Source: Lineus longissimus (lineage: Eukaryota; Nemertea; Pilidiophora; Heteronemertea; Lineidae). From it: DNA of 64,000 nt. The notes beneath the pieces are model-generated. The model was not told the DNA's origin. It ran no database searches and saw nothing but the letters and a program-made list of their open reading frames with translations. The number at the start of each line of letters is the position of its first letter. Position 1 is the first letter of the stretch. Location of the stretch: assembly GCF_910592395.1 (NCBI RefSeq), contig NC_088319.1, positions 6,512,001 to 6,576,000 on the forward strand. Direction: 5' to 3'. Below are positions 46,901 to 52,311 of this stretch, one piece after another. The position numbers and the translations under genes were made by a program.

Positions 46901-47046
46901 AACAAACAAGCAGAGAAAATGCAAGCCAGTCAGGAACAGCGAGACAAGATGCTCATCATAAATCCAGCCAATCACATGAAGCCCACCCGAAAAAGAAAAA
47001 AGCAAAATCAAGATTAGCAGCCAATTTTGGAAAAATGGGACAATGA
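4924..47046 (+). CDS. XRN1: 5'-3' exoribonuclease 1, complete gene in 30 coding exons
   Basis: Cytoplasmic processive 5'-3' exonuclease that degrades decapped (5'-monophosphate) mRNA. Thirty coding exons (listed separately) sum to 5901 nt with all phases consistent, giving 1966 residues; human XRN1 has about 1700. The start is [15 protein letters not shown], the invariant N-terminus. Catalytic residues: D35 (LYLDMNG), D86 (AIDGVAP), E176 and E178 (PGEGEH), D206 and D208 (LDADL), D293 (GNDF). CR1 covers about 1-330, CR2 about 400-600, followed by the D1/PAZ-like, KOW and SH3-like regions (about 680-1180). The 1190-1500 region is a lineage-specific low-complexity insert. The C-terminus ends in a basic [14 protein letters not shown] motif, matching the conserved C-terminal tail of animal XRN1. 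Introns are 0.1-4.7 kb and filled with transposons. No frameshift or stop was seen. Confidence 0.96.
5145..5281. mobile_element. Nested MITE in the left arm
   Basis: Inverted ends TTTACAATCCCCGATC (5151-5166) and GATCGGGGATTGTAAA (5258-5273). It is flanked by direct copies of CAAATTTGGG (5135-5144 and 5282-5291). The opposite arm of the host element keeps the uninterrupted site, CAAATTTGGGTGGTTAAA in reverse complement, so the insertion and its target duplication are well supported. Confidence 0.8.
5391..5765 (+). CDS. Hypothetical 124-aa protein inside TIR element
   Basis: Fills nearly all of the space between the two arms of the 5061-5905 element; its stop codon lies in the first bases of the right arm. 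It is predicted to be largely helical and acidic ([19 protein letters not shown]). No cysteine motif, no transposase signature, no family recognised. It could be a transduced host fragment or an element-encoded peptide; expression is unknown. Confidence 0.35.
   Translation: MLNRCGFIQTWFNTDVVFSRMFKSRWVALVSEMKGVVLACLENMNAFSVLGDRIERVVGEIKFAIEHESEIDDAVNFQLESVVRDSIDLCVGNETTENISTFLAEIHGVFRGIINDQQSDAGGI
6095..6346 (+). CDS. Hypothetical 83-codon open frame in XRN1 intron 1
   Basis: Short frame ([20 protein letters not shown]...) between two MITEs. Composition is protein-like and helical but no family is recognised, and the opposite strand is also open. Probably a remnant of a mobile element. Confidence 0.15.
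   Translation: MGSTLDTRSFSRLSRDLDNILQQNWDTILSQKQQYIIGKIIILMFSREISTGVEDGFSQLFLMKTMLNEEIREYVHMMLTNSL
6476..7185. mobile_element. TIR element, 25-bp ends
   Basis: Left end GGCTGTTATAAAACGTGGAT (6476 on) and the matching right end 7161-7185 are inverted copies with one mismatch over 25 bases. The interior has a 99-codon open frame (6490-6789) that I do not recognise. Confidence 0.7.
8091..9195 (+). mobile_element. Composite repeat family A, copy 1
   Basis: Starts AATGAAATGGCCAGGGCCAT, ends with a hairpin AGCTCACCTCTgctAAGAGGTGAGCT then AAAAA. In between are about three tandem monomers of ~300 bases (CGTGCCAT landmarks near 8501, 8803, 9100) and an ACG trinucleotide array at 9117-9141. Copies in this window: 43078-43764 (minus), 57869-59019 (plus), 60352-61456 (minus). 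No enzyme is encoded; class unknown, perhaps a non-autonomous Helitron-like element. Confidence 0.8.
9671..9802 (+). CDS. XRN1: XRN1 exon 2 (residues 26-69)
   Basis: Contains [10 protein letters not shown] with catalytic D35 and the conserved [10 protein letters not shown]. Acceptor TTTGGCAG, donor GTGAGT, phase 0 to 0. Confidence 0.96.
10071..10248. mobile_element. pogo-type MITE
   Basis: CAGTGGAACCTC at the left and GAGGTTCTAATG at the right, flanked by TA on both sides. The interior is full of CTCTCTATTAAGGACA and its complement. Ends fit Tc1/mariner-superfamily pogo elements, which duplicate TA. Confidence 0.8.
10311..10411 (+). CDS. XRN1: XRN1 exon 3 (residues 70-103)
   Basis: Encodes [18 protein letters not shown] with catalytic D86 and the basic residues that bind the 5' phosphate (K93, Q97, R98 in this numbering). 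Ends phase 2. Confidence 0.96.
10718..10913. mobile_element. MITE with 38-bp inverted ends
   Basis: ATATGTGACTCGTCACACCA (left) pairs with the right end at 10876-10913; the shared core is CCAGGCGCATGTCGC. A second, diverged copy lies in reverse at about 49521-49705. Confidence 0.75.
11445..11652 (+). CDS. XRN1: XRN1 exon 4 (residues 103-172)
   Basis: RSAREAEE through [13 protein letters not shown], ending LLSGHE. Acceptor TATGCAG, donor GTAAGG. Phase 2 to 0. Confidence 0.95.
12038..12311 (+). mobile_element. 5'-truncated CR1/L2-like LINE, ORF2 C-terminus and tail
   Basis: Coding remnant [20 protein letters not shown], then [13 protein letters not shown] and a stop, is the usual end of non-LTR reverse transcriptase ORFs (ALWN-LP, FK-LKTHLF). 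It is followed by the TTAAGCGCCTTTGA...GCGCTATATAAA tail and (ATAG)n. Confidence 0.8.
12394..12590 (+). CDS. XRN1: XRN1 exon 5 (residues 173-238), catalytic core
   Basis: [10 protein letters not shown] and [15 protein letters not shown] hold E176, E178, D206 and D208, four of the seven metal-binding acids. Acceptor TTTCAG, donor GTTTGT. Ends phase 2. Confidence 0.96.
12830..12917 (+). CDS. XRN1: XRN1 exon 6 (residues 238-267)
   Basis: [19 protein letters not shown] is the conserved helix after the active-site strands. Donor GTAAGT, ends phase 0. Confidence 0.95.
14300..14372 (-). repeat. tRNA-derived SINE head (pseudo-tRNA)
   Basis: On the minus strand a box-A-like TGGGGTAGTGGCTCGGG and box-B-like GGTTCAGTCCC are about 40 bases apart. 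Arms do not pair well enough for a functional tRNA, so this reads as an old SINE or tRNA pseudogene. No tail was defined. Confidence 0.4.
14614..14782 (+). CDS. XRN1: XRN1 exon 7 (residues 268-324)
   Basis: [18 protein letters not shown] includes catalytic D293 (D292 in yeast and human numbering, one residue shift). Donor GTGAGT, ends phase 1. Confidence 0.96.
14916..15750. mobile_element. Longer pogo-type TIR element (835 bp)
   Basis: CAGTACAACCTC...GAGGTTCTACTG, flanked by TA at both ends, with many GTCCGCAATAGAGAGG blocks near the ends. The interior (about 15000-15600) has no intact transposase, though it is long enough to be a relic of a larger element. Confidence 0.75.
16195..16262 (+). 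CDS. XRN1: XRN1 exon 8 (residues 324-346)
   Basis: [20 protein letters not shown] closes conserved region 1. Acceptor TCTCTCCAG, donor GTGAGA. Confidence 0.95.
17497..17674. mobile_element. pogo-type MITE
   Basis: CAGTAGTACCTC to GGCTCCACTG with TA on both sides. Same family as the copy at 10071 but in the opposite orientation. Confidence 0.8.
18526..18718 (+). CDS. XRN1: XRN1 exon 9 (residues 347-411), linker between CR1 and CR2
   Basis: Starts [17 protein letters not shown]. The remainder is a charged, poorly conserved linker. Acceptor TTTCAG, ends phase 1 before GTATGT. Confidence 0.93.
18860..19540 (+). pseudogene. Decayed LINE reverse-transcriptase fragment
   Basis: [20 protein letters not shown] then [19 protein letters not shown] with a stop in place of [18 protein letters not shown], and, after a frameshift, [18 protein letters not shown]. 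These are the standard C-terminal blocks of CR1/L2-type ORF2. Sense to XRN1, inside intron 9. Confidence 0.8.
19967..20204 (+). CDS. XRN1: XRN1 exon 10 (residues 411-490)
   Basis: An acidic run ([17 protein letters not shown]) precedes the CR2 block [13 protein letters not shown] and the signature [17 protein letters not shown], whose last W is completed by the next exon. Confidence 0.95.
20409..20604. repeat. CAACACC-rich simple repeat
   Basis: Irregular tandem ACACCAACACC / GGTGTTGGTGT units; related stretches recur near 20800-20935 and 21715-21900. They lie in introns 10 and 11. Confidence 0.6.
21312..21468 (+). CDS. XRN1: XRN1 exon 11 (residues 490-542)
   Basis: [16 protein letters not shown] and [17 protein letters not shown] are hallmark CR2 segments. 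Ends phase 0 before GTAAGT. Confidence 0.95.
22463..22582 (+). CDS. XRN1: XRN1 exon 12 (residues 543-582)
   Basis: [18 protein letters not shown] then [12 protein letters not shown], the conserved end of CR2. Acceptor CCGTTCAG, donor GTAAGG. Confidence 0.95.
23057..23353 (+). CDS. XRN1: XRN1 exon 13 (residues 583-681)
   Basis: [20 protein letters not shown], a divergent middle, then [13 protein letters not shown]. The open frame reads on past the end, but GTAAGT and the following exon set the boundary at 23353. Confidence 0.93.
23955..24047 (+). CDS. XRN1: XRN1 exon 14 (residues 682-712)
   Basis: [21 protein letters not shown], start of the D1/PAZ-like domain. Phase 0 to 0; acceptor TTCCAG, donor GTAAGA. 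Confidence 0.94.
24750..24853 (+). CDS. XRN1: XRN1 exon 15 (residues 713-747)
   Basis: [22 protein letters not shown] matches the family (V-F-V-N-W-P-H-L-E-E-A). Ends phase 2 before GTAAGT. Confidence 0.94.
25339..25452. repeat. Foldback hairpin, 33-bp perfect arms
   Basis: TTGTTAGAAAGCATGTTAGC (25339 on) is repeated exactly inverted at 25420-25452, and the ~48-base loop itself pairs partly (ACATGTTG / CAACATGA-type). It sits 85 bases before XRN1 exon 16. Confidence 0.85.
25537..25671 (+). CDS. XRN1: XRN1 exon 16 (residues 747-792)
   Basis: Acceptor TTTTTCAG, donor GTATGT, phases 2 to 2. Encodes a lysine-rich loop ([12 protein letters not shown]) and the helix [12 protein letters not shown] 114-base foldback hairpin sits 85 bases upstream. 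Confidence 0.9.
25690..27280 (-). mobile_element. 5'-truncated LINE, reverse-transcriptase part, antisense in XRN1 intron 16
   Basis: On the minus strand [20 protein letters not shown] leads to the YADD catalytic box, then [14 protein letters not shown], a thumb region and an [14 protein letters not shown] / [10 protein letters not shown] block typical of jockey/CR1-like ORF2. A Cys-rich tail ([17 protein letters not shown]) is split by a frameshift near 26180. The N-terminal endonuclease and first RT motifs are missing, as expected from 5' truncation at about 27280. The 3' flank to about 25690 is likely UTR. Confidence 0.85.
27448..27575. repeat. Foldback MITE (128 bp)
   Basis: GTAGAATGGGGTAATTGTAG at the left is matched by inverted CTACAAATACCCCATTCTAC at the right, with TAGCCCCTG / CAGGGGCTA in the inner arms; almost the whole unit can fold. 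Confidence 0.8.
28611..28773 (+). CDS. XRN1: XRN1 exon 17 (residues 792-846)
   Basis: [38 protein letters not shown] and [10 protein letters not shown] follow the family closely (GRKY, EKQW, P-VYQ). Confidence 0.94.
29165..29374 (+). CDS. XRN1: XRN1 exon 18 (residues 847-916), KOW-like domain
   Basis: [20 protein letters not shown] then GEV and GRIRVELSV. Acceptor is TTCTTCAAG, a non-pyrimidine base before AG, and donor GTAGGT; both fit the phase and the protein. Confidence 0.9.
29924..30338. mobile_element. MITE of GGCCAAAAAAAGTT family, copy 1
   Basis: Ends GGCCAAAAAAAGTTAAT and its inverted copy AATTAACTTTTTTGGCC, with GTTTCTGG / CCAGAAAC just inside. TAA on both sides. Sister copy at 45982-46464. 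Located in XRN1 intron 18. Confidence 0.75.
30398..30577 (+). CDS. XRN1: XRN1 exon 19 (residues 917-976)
   Basis: [20 protein letters not shown] and [15 protein letters not shown] match the winged-helix part. Phase 0 to 0. Confidence 0.95.
30916..31082 (+). CDS. XRN1: XRN1 exon 20 (residues 977-1032)
   Basis: [16 protein letters not shown] and [15 protein letters not shown] follow the family; the exon ends in GDSGD-like acidic sequence, phase 2. Confidence 0.94.
31328..31523 (+). CDS. XRN1: XRN1 exon 21 (residues 1032-1097)
   Basis: [20 protein letters not shown] then [11 protein letters not shown], the conserved helix and strand before the SH3-like domain. Donor GTATGA. Confidence 0.94.
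32725..32857 (+). CDS. XRN1: XRN1 exon 22 (residues 1098-1142), SH3-like domain
   Basis: [20 protein letters not shown] and RGTVIGI. Ends phase 1 before GTACAG. Confidence 0.95.
33523..34610 (+). CDS. XRN1: XRN1 exon 23 (residues 1142-1504), end of SH3-like domain plus GW/Q-rich insert
   Basis: The first 45 residues ([29 protein letters not shown]) finish the SH3-like domain. The rest is low-complexity: GYQGRGQN repeated at about 1248 and 1268, and eight tryptophans spaced 8-35 residues at about 1222, 1257, 1265, 1281, 1293, 1307, 1338 and 1359 in contexts RAWG, NDWE, GNWS, ESWN, GSWS, GAWN, NAWQ, NIWE. Human XRN1 has no such array in this place. A 230-codon open frame in another phase overlaps it and is read as a by-product of purine-rich sequence. 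Donor GTATGT. Confidence 0.92.
34666..35522. mobile_element. TIR element (857 bp) in XRN1 intron 23
   Basis: TAGCTAGATCAGGCTTACTG and the inverted CAGTAAGCCGCCAGATCAAG end it; the common core is GGCTTACTGGACTTTGCGCA with a three-base indel. The 96-codon frame at 34918-35208 shows no family. Confidence 0.7.
35754..35834 (+). CDS. XRN1: XRN1 exon 24 (residues 1505-1531), small cassette-type exon
   Basis: Eighty-one bases open in frame, phase 0 to 0, with acceptor TGTTTAG and donor GTGAGC. Residues [20 protein letters not shown] are not recognisably conserved, so it could be optional; removing it keeps the frame. Confidence 0.65.
36125..36480 (+). repeat. Dispersed ~370-bp repeat with foldback half, copy 1
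   Basis: Begins GGAATTGAAACCGAACTGG and folds on itself to about 36300 (GGTATCAATA), followed by TGTGGTTTTAGTGTTTTTTG. The whole unit recurs inverted at about 42680-43052; partial relatives near 27890-28000, 38240-38360 and 49800-49965. Confidence 0.65.
36609..37067 (+). CDS. XRN1: XRN1 exon 25 (residues 1532-1684)
   Basis: [14 protein letters not shown] corresponds to the human MLKEILKIDG helix. A Pro/Ala-rich linker follows, then [17 protein letters not shown], equivalent to the human segment before the final dsRBD-like part. Phase 0 to 0. Confidence 0.9.
37447..37563 (+). CDS. XRN1: XRN1 exon 26 (residues 1685-1723), dsRBD-like segment
   Basis: [20 protein letters not shown] then [14 protein letters not shown] has the strand-strand-helix pattern of the end of a double-stranded-RNA-binding fold, as in the matching human region. 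Acceptor TTTCAG, donor GTGAGT. Confidence 0.9.
38416..39110. mobile_element. Composite repeat family B, copy 1 (truncated)
   Basis: Starts TTTTTGGCTCACCGTAGGGG, then CGT array and two ~303-base monomers (CACGTTTCTTAACCG landmarks at about 38530 and 38833). Shares with family A the segment TTTGACCTACTTTTCAAGG and the GGCCACCAGGGGGCC block. Confidence 0.75.
39145..39205 (+). repeat. tRNA-like box B remnant (SINE fragment)
   Basis: GGTTGTGAGTTCAAACCCCG resembles a box B preceded by tRNA-like sequence, then an A/T-rich tail. Too short and eroded to class. Lies between the two family B copies. Confidence 0.3.
39271..40700. mobile_element. Composite repeat family B, copy 2
   Basis: Opens TTTTTGGCTCACCGTAGGGG with a CGT array, then four monomers (landmarks near 39373, 39671, 39977, 40283). 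It ends GGTGAGCACAATGGCCCC and TGGCCGTTTCATT, the same terminus as family A. Confidence 0.75.
40814..40990. mobile_element. pogo-type MITE
   Basis: CAGTAGAACCTC to GAGGTTCTACTG with TA flanks. Near-perfect ends; the best preserved copy here. Confidence 0.85.
41544..41679 (+). CDS. XRN1: XRN1 exon 27 (residues 1724-1769)
   Basis: Pro/Gly/Met-rich: [18 protein letters not shown]. Acceptor TTTCAG, ends phase 1 before GTGAGC. Confidence 0.88.
42064..42090 (+). CDS. XRN1: Possible 27-base microexon of XRN1
   Basis: Between exons 27 and 28, CTTCAACAG precedes 27 bases ending before GTAAAC. It is phase 1 to 1, so inclusion would add nine residues (V-CFTSWIN-G) without breaking the frame. Only splice signals and phase support it. 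Confidence 0.25.
42680..43052 (-). repeat. Dispersed ~370-bp repeat with foldback half, copy 2
   Basis: Inverted relative of 36125-36480, including ATGTGGTTTTAAATG and the GTGAGACAACCAACACCG arm. Confidence 0.6.
43078..43764 (-). mobile_element. Composite repeat family A, copy 2 (internally deleted)
   Basis: Both termini are present but the middle monomer(s) are missing; the join near 43512-43520 runs from TTTGGTACCAA into TTGGCACCAA, suggesting recombination between monomers. Confidence 0.8.
43961..44111. mobile_element. Foldback MITE with 36-bp perfect arms
   Basis: TATAGATTCATGCACTTGAT on (43961-43996) is exactly inverted at 44076-44111. It abuts, and seems to have inserted into, the left end of the pogo-type MITE at 44112-44269. 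Confidence 0.85.
44112..44269. mobile_element. pogo-type MITE, left end lost
   Basis: Right end GAGGTTCTACTG followed by TA is intact; the left CAGTAGAAC is missing because the foldback element lies there. Confidence 0.75.
45215..45357 (+). CDS. XRN1: XRN1 exon 28 (residues 1769-1816)
   Basis: Two near-copies of YGMPPFFQG occur 19 residues apart, then [12 protein letters not shown]. Acceptor TTCTTTAG, donor GTATGT, phase 1 to 0. Confidence 0.88.
45817..45978 (+). CDS. XRN1: XRN1 exon 29 (residues 1817-1870)
   Basis: Ends with NPFVPLQ, equal to the human FIPLQ block. Acceptor TTCCAG. Its donor GTAAGG overlaps the first bases of a MITE insertion (see 45982-46464). Confidence 0.92.
45982..46464. 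mobile_element. MITE of GGCCAAAAAAAG family, copy 2, inserted at the XRN1 exon 29 donor
   Basis: Ends AGGCAAAAAAAGCG and CGGTTTTTTTTTGCC, with TTTCTGGTTTC / GAAACCAGAAA inside. Flanked by TACAGGTA at 45974-45981 and 46465-46472, an 8-base target duplication that contains the exon-intron junction TACAG|GTA. Confidence 0.8.
46756..47046 (+). CDS. XRN1: XRN1 exon 30 (residues 1871-1966) and stop
   Basis: Basic tail, [14 protein letters not shown] at the start and [13 protein letters not shown] before TGA; human ends with a related RKLAVNFG motif. The last exon of the gene. ATTAAA at 47220 is a possible poly(A) signal. Confidence 0.93.
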   Translation, partial: VTRKQTPQKSKRANNTEETTKPKSSPQRSGGNHMKENKSNNAGQPETVKQTSRENASQSGTARQDAHHKSSQSHEAHPKKKKAKSRLAANFGKMGQ

Positions 47047-48112
47047 TTCTTTTAATGCCAATATGGGCTTCTGATTTTAAAAAGTGTATTGCAATGAATT
47101 GGAATGTTTACTGAATGAATTTGCCTGGAAGGGTATACCGGAACTGTAAACTTGGCAATATGTCATTGCGAAAAGAACATCGATTTGAGATTACTGTTAC
47201 AGGGTTGTCAAAATGCTAAATTAAAGGTAAACCAAAGTGGCCATTTCACCAACCTCAAAATGTATTGGCTGCATATATTTCCCAGTTTACAGTAGCCTAC
47301 TTCAAGGTCAAAATATTATAGTGAGTGAAATTCTGTTGTTGCAGATTTTTTGCCAGAATATGGACTGATTTTAAAAGACAACTCATCCTTTTAGACAGCC
47401 AAGATGTAACAGCTACGTCTCCCTTTGCCATGTTCTGGTCACGTTGACCTAAATTTGAATTCGTTATTTTTTACTTCATTGATCAAACATTATCTATAGA
47501 GCTCCTGGGCTTTTGCAAGACTGACCCCATACAAGGGTTGGCAATTGCAGCAACAGGCACACATTTTGCCTTGTTGTGACCAAGTCGACACCAAGGGACA
47601 TCACCACTGCCAACTTTAATACAAAAACGCAACTAATACTACATGTATGTAAGCAGATCTGGCTGAACCCTAAAACACCAGCAGATACACAATCACTGGA
47701 CTAGGCCAATGCAGCATAAATTACACTTGTATTGGTGCTAGGTAAACCTGGTTACACATGACACCATCTGACATATCTGATACCGATTGTTAATCACAAC
47801 ACAGTGACAGAGTATCAAGTAGGAAATCTGGATGCCTTTATGTTTAACTTGGGTTTTCAAGCACAACCAAACCTGGTAAGGTGAAGAATTCCCATCCTCA
47901 GGCTGGACTAGTAAGAACTTATTTAAGGAATTTTAAATATAGAGCTGGCTGGTTGTCTAATCAATGCTCTTTTTTACAATTGTTGTTAAGTTTCCTGTAT
48001 GCCACACTTGGCATGGGTTTTGGTCAGGATACACATGGACTTATATTACTTTTTTCTGGCAAATGCAACAGACATTATAATCATCCGCTCCGGCAGCATA
48101 ACATTGTATTCC
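47047..48112. other. XRN1 3' UTR and intergenic sequence
   Basis: ATTAAA at 47220-47225 could be the XRN1 poly(A) signal. Nothing else is recognised. Confidence 0.4.
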
Positions 48113-49055
48113 CAAGGAGGATACCGCGGTGACGTCACATCACGTGATCCCGACCCATATTAGTGATCGCTATGGCCAATCAGATTCAGTCTACTGACAG
48201 CACCAGCACTGAACACATCTCCACGTCTCCCTGTCTGGTGCGCTCCTGTACACAAAAACACCAATAGACATGAAATATTGCAATACCTAGTATGGATTCT
48301 TCCTGTGTAAAATAAAATTTACAGAGCAGATTAACTTCCACGAATAAAAAAGACGTTTGGCGTGGCCAAAGTGCGGAAATAATGTCTCCGCTAAAATACA
48401 CTACGAAATACACTAGGCAATGCACTACGCAATATACAGTAGAGATGCAGTTGAGTTTGTTATTGTTTTGACTTAAAAGCCCGCCCATATCATAATAAAT
48501 TCATGTATTCATGAAGTATGAACTCATTTTTGTCCCATACAACTCTAAGAACAGTCAATTTCTCCTTAAATCATCACCGAAACCGCGATATCCGCAGGAA
48601 GATTTTGTTCTAGTGTCCGAAAATGCATGATCTTACAGGGGCGCTAACTCGACAAATAGAGGGGATCTATGGGGATCTATGCGAGTTTTAGGTAATACAG
48701 GTCTCGAACTTGTAAAATCTGTAAACATGCCTCCAAATCCCATTATGATAATGAAGAGATTGCCCCATATCTGGGAGACTGTTTTGAAACCATCGCTAAT
48801 TTTGGAAGATCGGTGCCGGCTATTTGGTTTAAAAAACCCTATTTTCCCCCATCAAAACAGCACTTTTCATTATTCAAATGATAGCTTATTGTCTGAAGAC
48901 TTATTTCATAGCAGAAAAGTACTAATAACTCTGATTTGATGCGAAAAATCTAACTTTTTTGATGACTTGATTTTCCCTTGGCCGTGGATCGAGTTTGTTT
49001 ACAATATGCAGCGCCATCTTGGAAAAGCCGTGACGTCACCGCGGTATCCTCCTTG
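48113..49055. mobile_element. TIR element with 26-bp ends and 7-bp target duplication
   Basis: CAAGGAGGATACCGCGGTGA plus CGTCAC at the left and its exact inverse at 49030-49055. GTATTCC precedes it (48106-48112) and follows it (49056-49062). No long reading frame inside. Confidence 0.85.
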
Positions 49056-49520
49056 GTATTCCTTTGAATGTTTATCAAGCAGCATTTGTTTGTAATTATA
49101 GCTTGGTGTATTGTTTAAGTATGAATGCATACGATTTTATTCTAAAGAGATCCAAAATGAGAGATTCTGTAAAATCACTTATTTTTACTGGAAAAAATTT
49201 TACCGGAAAAGATATTTTCCTGATTCAAGCAAGGATGTTGTGGTGAATGCGACATCGGGCAACTGGATGATTTCTTGACGTGTATGAGAGTGCTAAAGCT
49301 GTCAATTGCAGCCTATGAAAGCCCTGCTGAAATGATGGGGGACTGACCCATATATGAGAGCATTTACTTGCAATATCTACTGATGGCCCTCATCTGTGAA
49401 AAAAATAAAGGTATTCTATGGACCACTGCATTTAGGCAAAAATGTGCTCCGTTTCCACTGACCGCATAAATGTGAGAAGAGGGTACATTAAAGTGTTGAT
49501 GCTATCTAATCCAAGTAATA

Positions 49521-49705
49521 CCTGTCGCAGCGAAACCGGGCAAATTTTGCTCTGCGCTGGGTGGGTTGAAACGGACTGGTTGTTCATTTCACTGTTGTCT
49601 GTCTTTAGTGAAACCTGAGTACATCAATTTCTTCAATTGTCTCCTGGTGTCATTTTGGCTCATCTTCTAAGTGACATGCGCTTGGTTTTGCCGTGCCTGG
49701 TCACG
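49521..49705 (-). mobile_element. Second copy of the 10718-10913 MITE family
   Basis: Shares GACATGCGCYTGGTTTTG, ATGAGC/GCTCAT and TTGTTCATTTC blocks in the same order, inverted. Confidence 0.65.
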
Positions 49706-50059
49706 GCTGTCTTATGCTGTAAAGACAATTACGATTGTAGATGTACATTATTTCAACTGTATAGGTCATATTCTAGTTGACTTCATTGAAGGAATGATTA
49801 CTGAGCTGGATGTCCTTGGTGGTATAATCAGGACTGCTTGGGGAGACCAAAAATGCAGAGCAAAATCGAAGCAGAGCTGAGGGTTTTGGATGTAATCAGA
49901 AGTCTACCCAAGCGGTCTTGATGATATAACCAAGGACCTCCAGCAAGGTATGAATTTCTATGATAAAAGCTTTCAAAATTAAAGGAACAGAACGTTTTAA
50001 TTAGAACATGCATTTGTCCCGCTTTTGTCAAAGAATACTACAGTCTGGTGTGCAGAACT

Positions 50060-50612
50060 CCGGCGCCAGGTTACCTGCATCCTGAGGAAATCAGGGGTTA
50101 ATGTTCGCTTCTCCGGCCCTGCACACAAACCCCTGAGACATTCGCCCTCATTTGGTGAAGTACAGGCGTACATCACCTTCAAGTCAGCACCGAGATTAAA
50201 CTATCAACCTCGGTTCTAGTACTGTACTTCTAGGATTTGTATGAATGAAAACCGCACTGAGATCTCTTAGAATCGAGGTTGCAGTGCGCACCTCGAAGGA
50301 GACACTGCTCTCTAGTTGTCAGCTTGATCAAATGCGAGTCATTCTCCAAAGCAGCGATAACATTCAAGCATAGTGTAGGACTACTATCACTACTATCCAC
50401 TGCGCCGGAGAATGAAGGCAAATTTGGATATTGTTTTTGAAATTCCAAGACTCAAATGCAAGCGACGCTCTGATTCGGCACATTTACTTCTGCACTGGCT
50501 ACTTCACCAAATGAGGGCAAATGTCTCGGGGGGGGGGGGGGGTTGTTTGCAGGGCCGGAGAAGCGTACATTAACACCTGCTTTCCTCAGGATGGGTGACC
50601 TGTGGAGATGAC
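50060..50612. repeat. Inverted pair of a ~105-bp repeat
   Basis: CTGAGGAAATCAGGGGTTAA to CATTTGGTGAAGTA at 50074-50163 is repeated inverted at about 50497-50605. A third copy is at 4064-4170. The pair may be the ends of one element. Confidence 0.6.
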
Positions 50613-50649
50613 GCCAGCAAGGGCCGATTCTCAGTCTGAGCACTTTTTT

Positions 50650-52310
50650 ATTTGGATAATTCCGACAAGCTAGGGGATAATTGTCTCATGCAGGCTTGTA
50701 ATGAATGGTTGTGGTAATTATTTAGGTGATAAATGGGATCAAACACAAATTTCGCCCGGCCAGCCTAGTGACATTTTGTACGTGACAATACACTACGATA
50801 TATGTCAGCGATGCCTTCCTCTTCTGATTTTTGTATCAGCATTTACCCTTCCTGAGTCCTCAAATGGGTCCTCTAGCTCAAACTTCACCGATTCCAATAT
50901 CTTGGAACATTACAAATGATATTGTACTTGGCATGGGTTTTGAGGGGTTATTTGGCATTAAAATATTGGCTTGACAGTGAAAAAGATTTGTCTACTTATT
51001 CAGAATTTTATACCTCCCAAGCGGTCCTCGGTTGTGATATCAAGGACCGCTGCAGCCAAAACAAGGTTTAACGTGTTTTCCATTAAACATAATGATCTCC
51101 TGTGACCAAGGGCTTTTAGAATCAATGCTTGAAGACCGCACAAAAGGAATAGAGAGCTTTTAGAATGTCCATGTTTCATTACACTTCCACTGCCAGACGA
51201 ACAGGCCCCCCCCCCCCCCCTCCCGAACTCTCCAGACAAACAGAGAAAATTATTCGACAGAGGTAGGTATTTTGCAATAACTTCTCCAGACCAAAGGATA
51301 CCAAATCAAAAGGGGAAAAAATTACCAAATTAACCTCATTTCCAGCACACACACACCCCTCAAAGCCCCATCCGCAGCCTCCTAGCGGAGAAATGCCCAG
51401 TAGAGGTTCAGGAGCTGCCACCAAAAATATATAAGCGAGCCTAAAAATGAACATCGCCCCCCCCCCCAAATTCAGAGATTTTGCCACATTCTGTAGTTCA
51501 TGGGTGTCTCCCATTGTTGTTAGTTTTGCTAAATTCCACCAGACAACACTACCAATACACATTACCATATAAGGACACTGCTAAATCTGTTCTAGTATCA
51601 TTTAATTACCACACCTCAATGATCACATTGGCCATGGGCAATCAATTTTATTTACAGCCAATTAGCTTGGTGTGAGGGGTTAATTGCCCTGTTTACACAG
51701 AGAATATGGTACAGTCTGGCTCATATTAATATCAACACATATGACTTGTGATATCTCTCGAAATACCAGACCGATTTCGATGTGGTTTGGACAAGGTTTT
51801 CACAAATCTTGTGAACATTCTAATCACAATGAAATGAGTTATTGTCTTCATTATGTAATCCACCATTCAACCAAAAAATCACGAGTGTTGTAGTACAGCA
51901 ACAACTAAGACTTTCTGGGGTGTTTTCATGTTGATATCTTATCTTGGTTTTGAGCTATCATGCTTTTTCTGCAAAATATCAACATGCAATAGATACTATT
52001 TCTATTGACCTTTGAAATCTGCCCCGAAACTTCCACCACAGCAACAAGCAGTGTGTCATGTTATACATGTAGGGTCCTGTGTTAACTTTTACGAAGTGGC
52101 CATGTACACAGACTGCTGTGTACCCAGGAACAAGTTGGTTGCATGCACAGCAGAGGCGAATTAACATAACCGTGTCGTCAATGACGTCAGCTGGAGAAAA
52201 ATGGCGATGGCGTGGCGGTGGAAGAACTCCCCGCTTCCCTTCAAGTTGGGGCCAAATTCTCATCCTTTCCCGGCCCCCAAGTAGATCTAAGGCGTATGGA
52301 GCCCCGGAGC
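50650..52310. other. Intergenic sequence, no gene recognised
   Basis: Contains C homopolymers (51207-51220, 51460-51468) and scattered short frames without family features. The upstream exons of the integrase gene (for example a zinc-binding HHCC exon) were looked for here and not found. Confidence 0.4.
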
Positions 52311-52311
52311 C

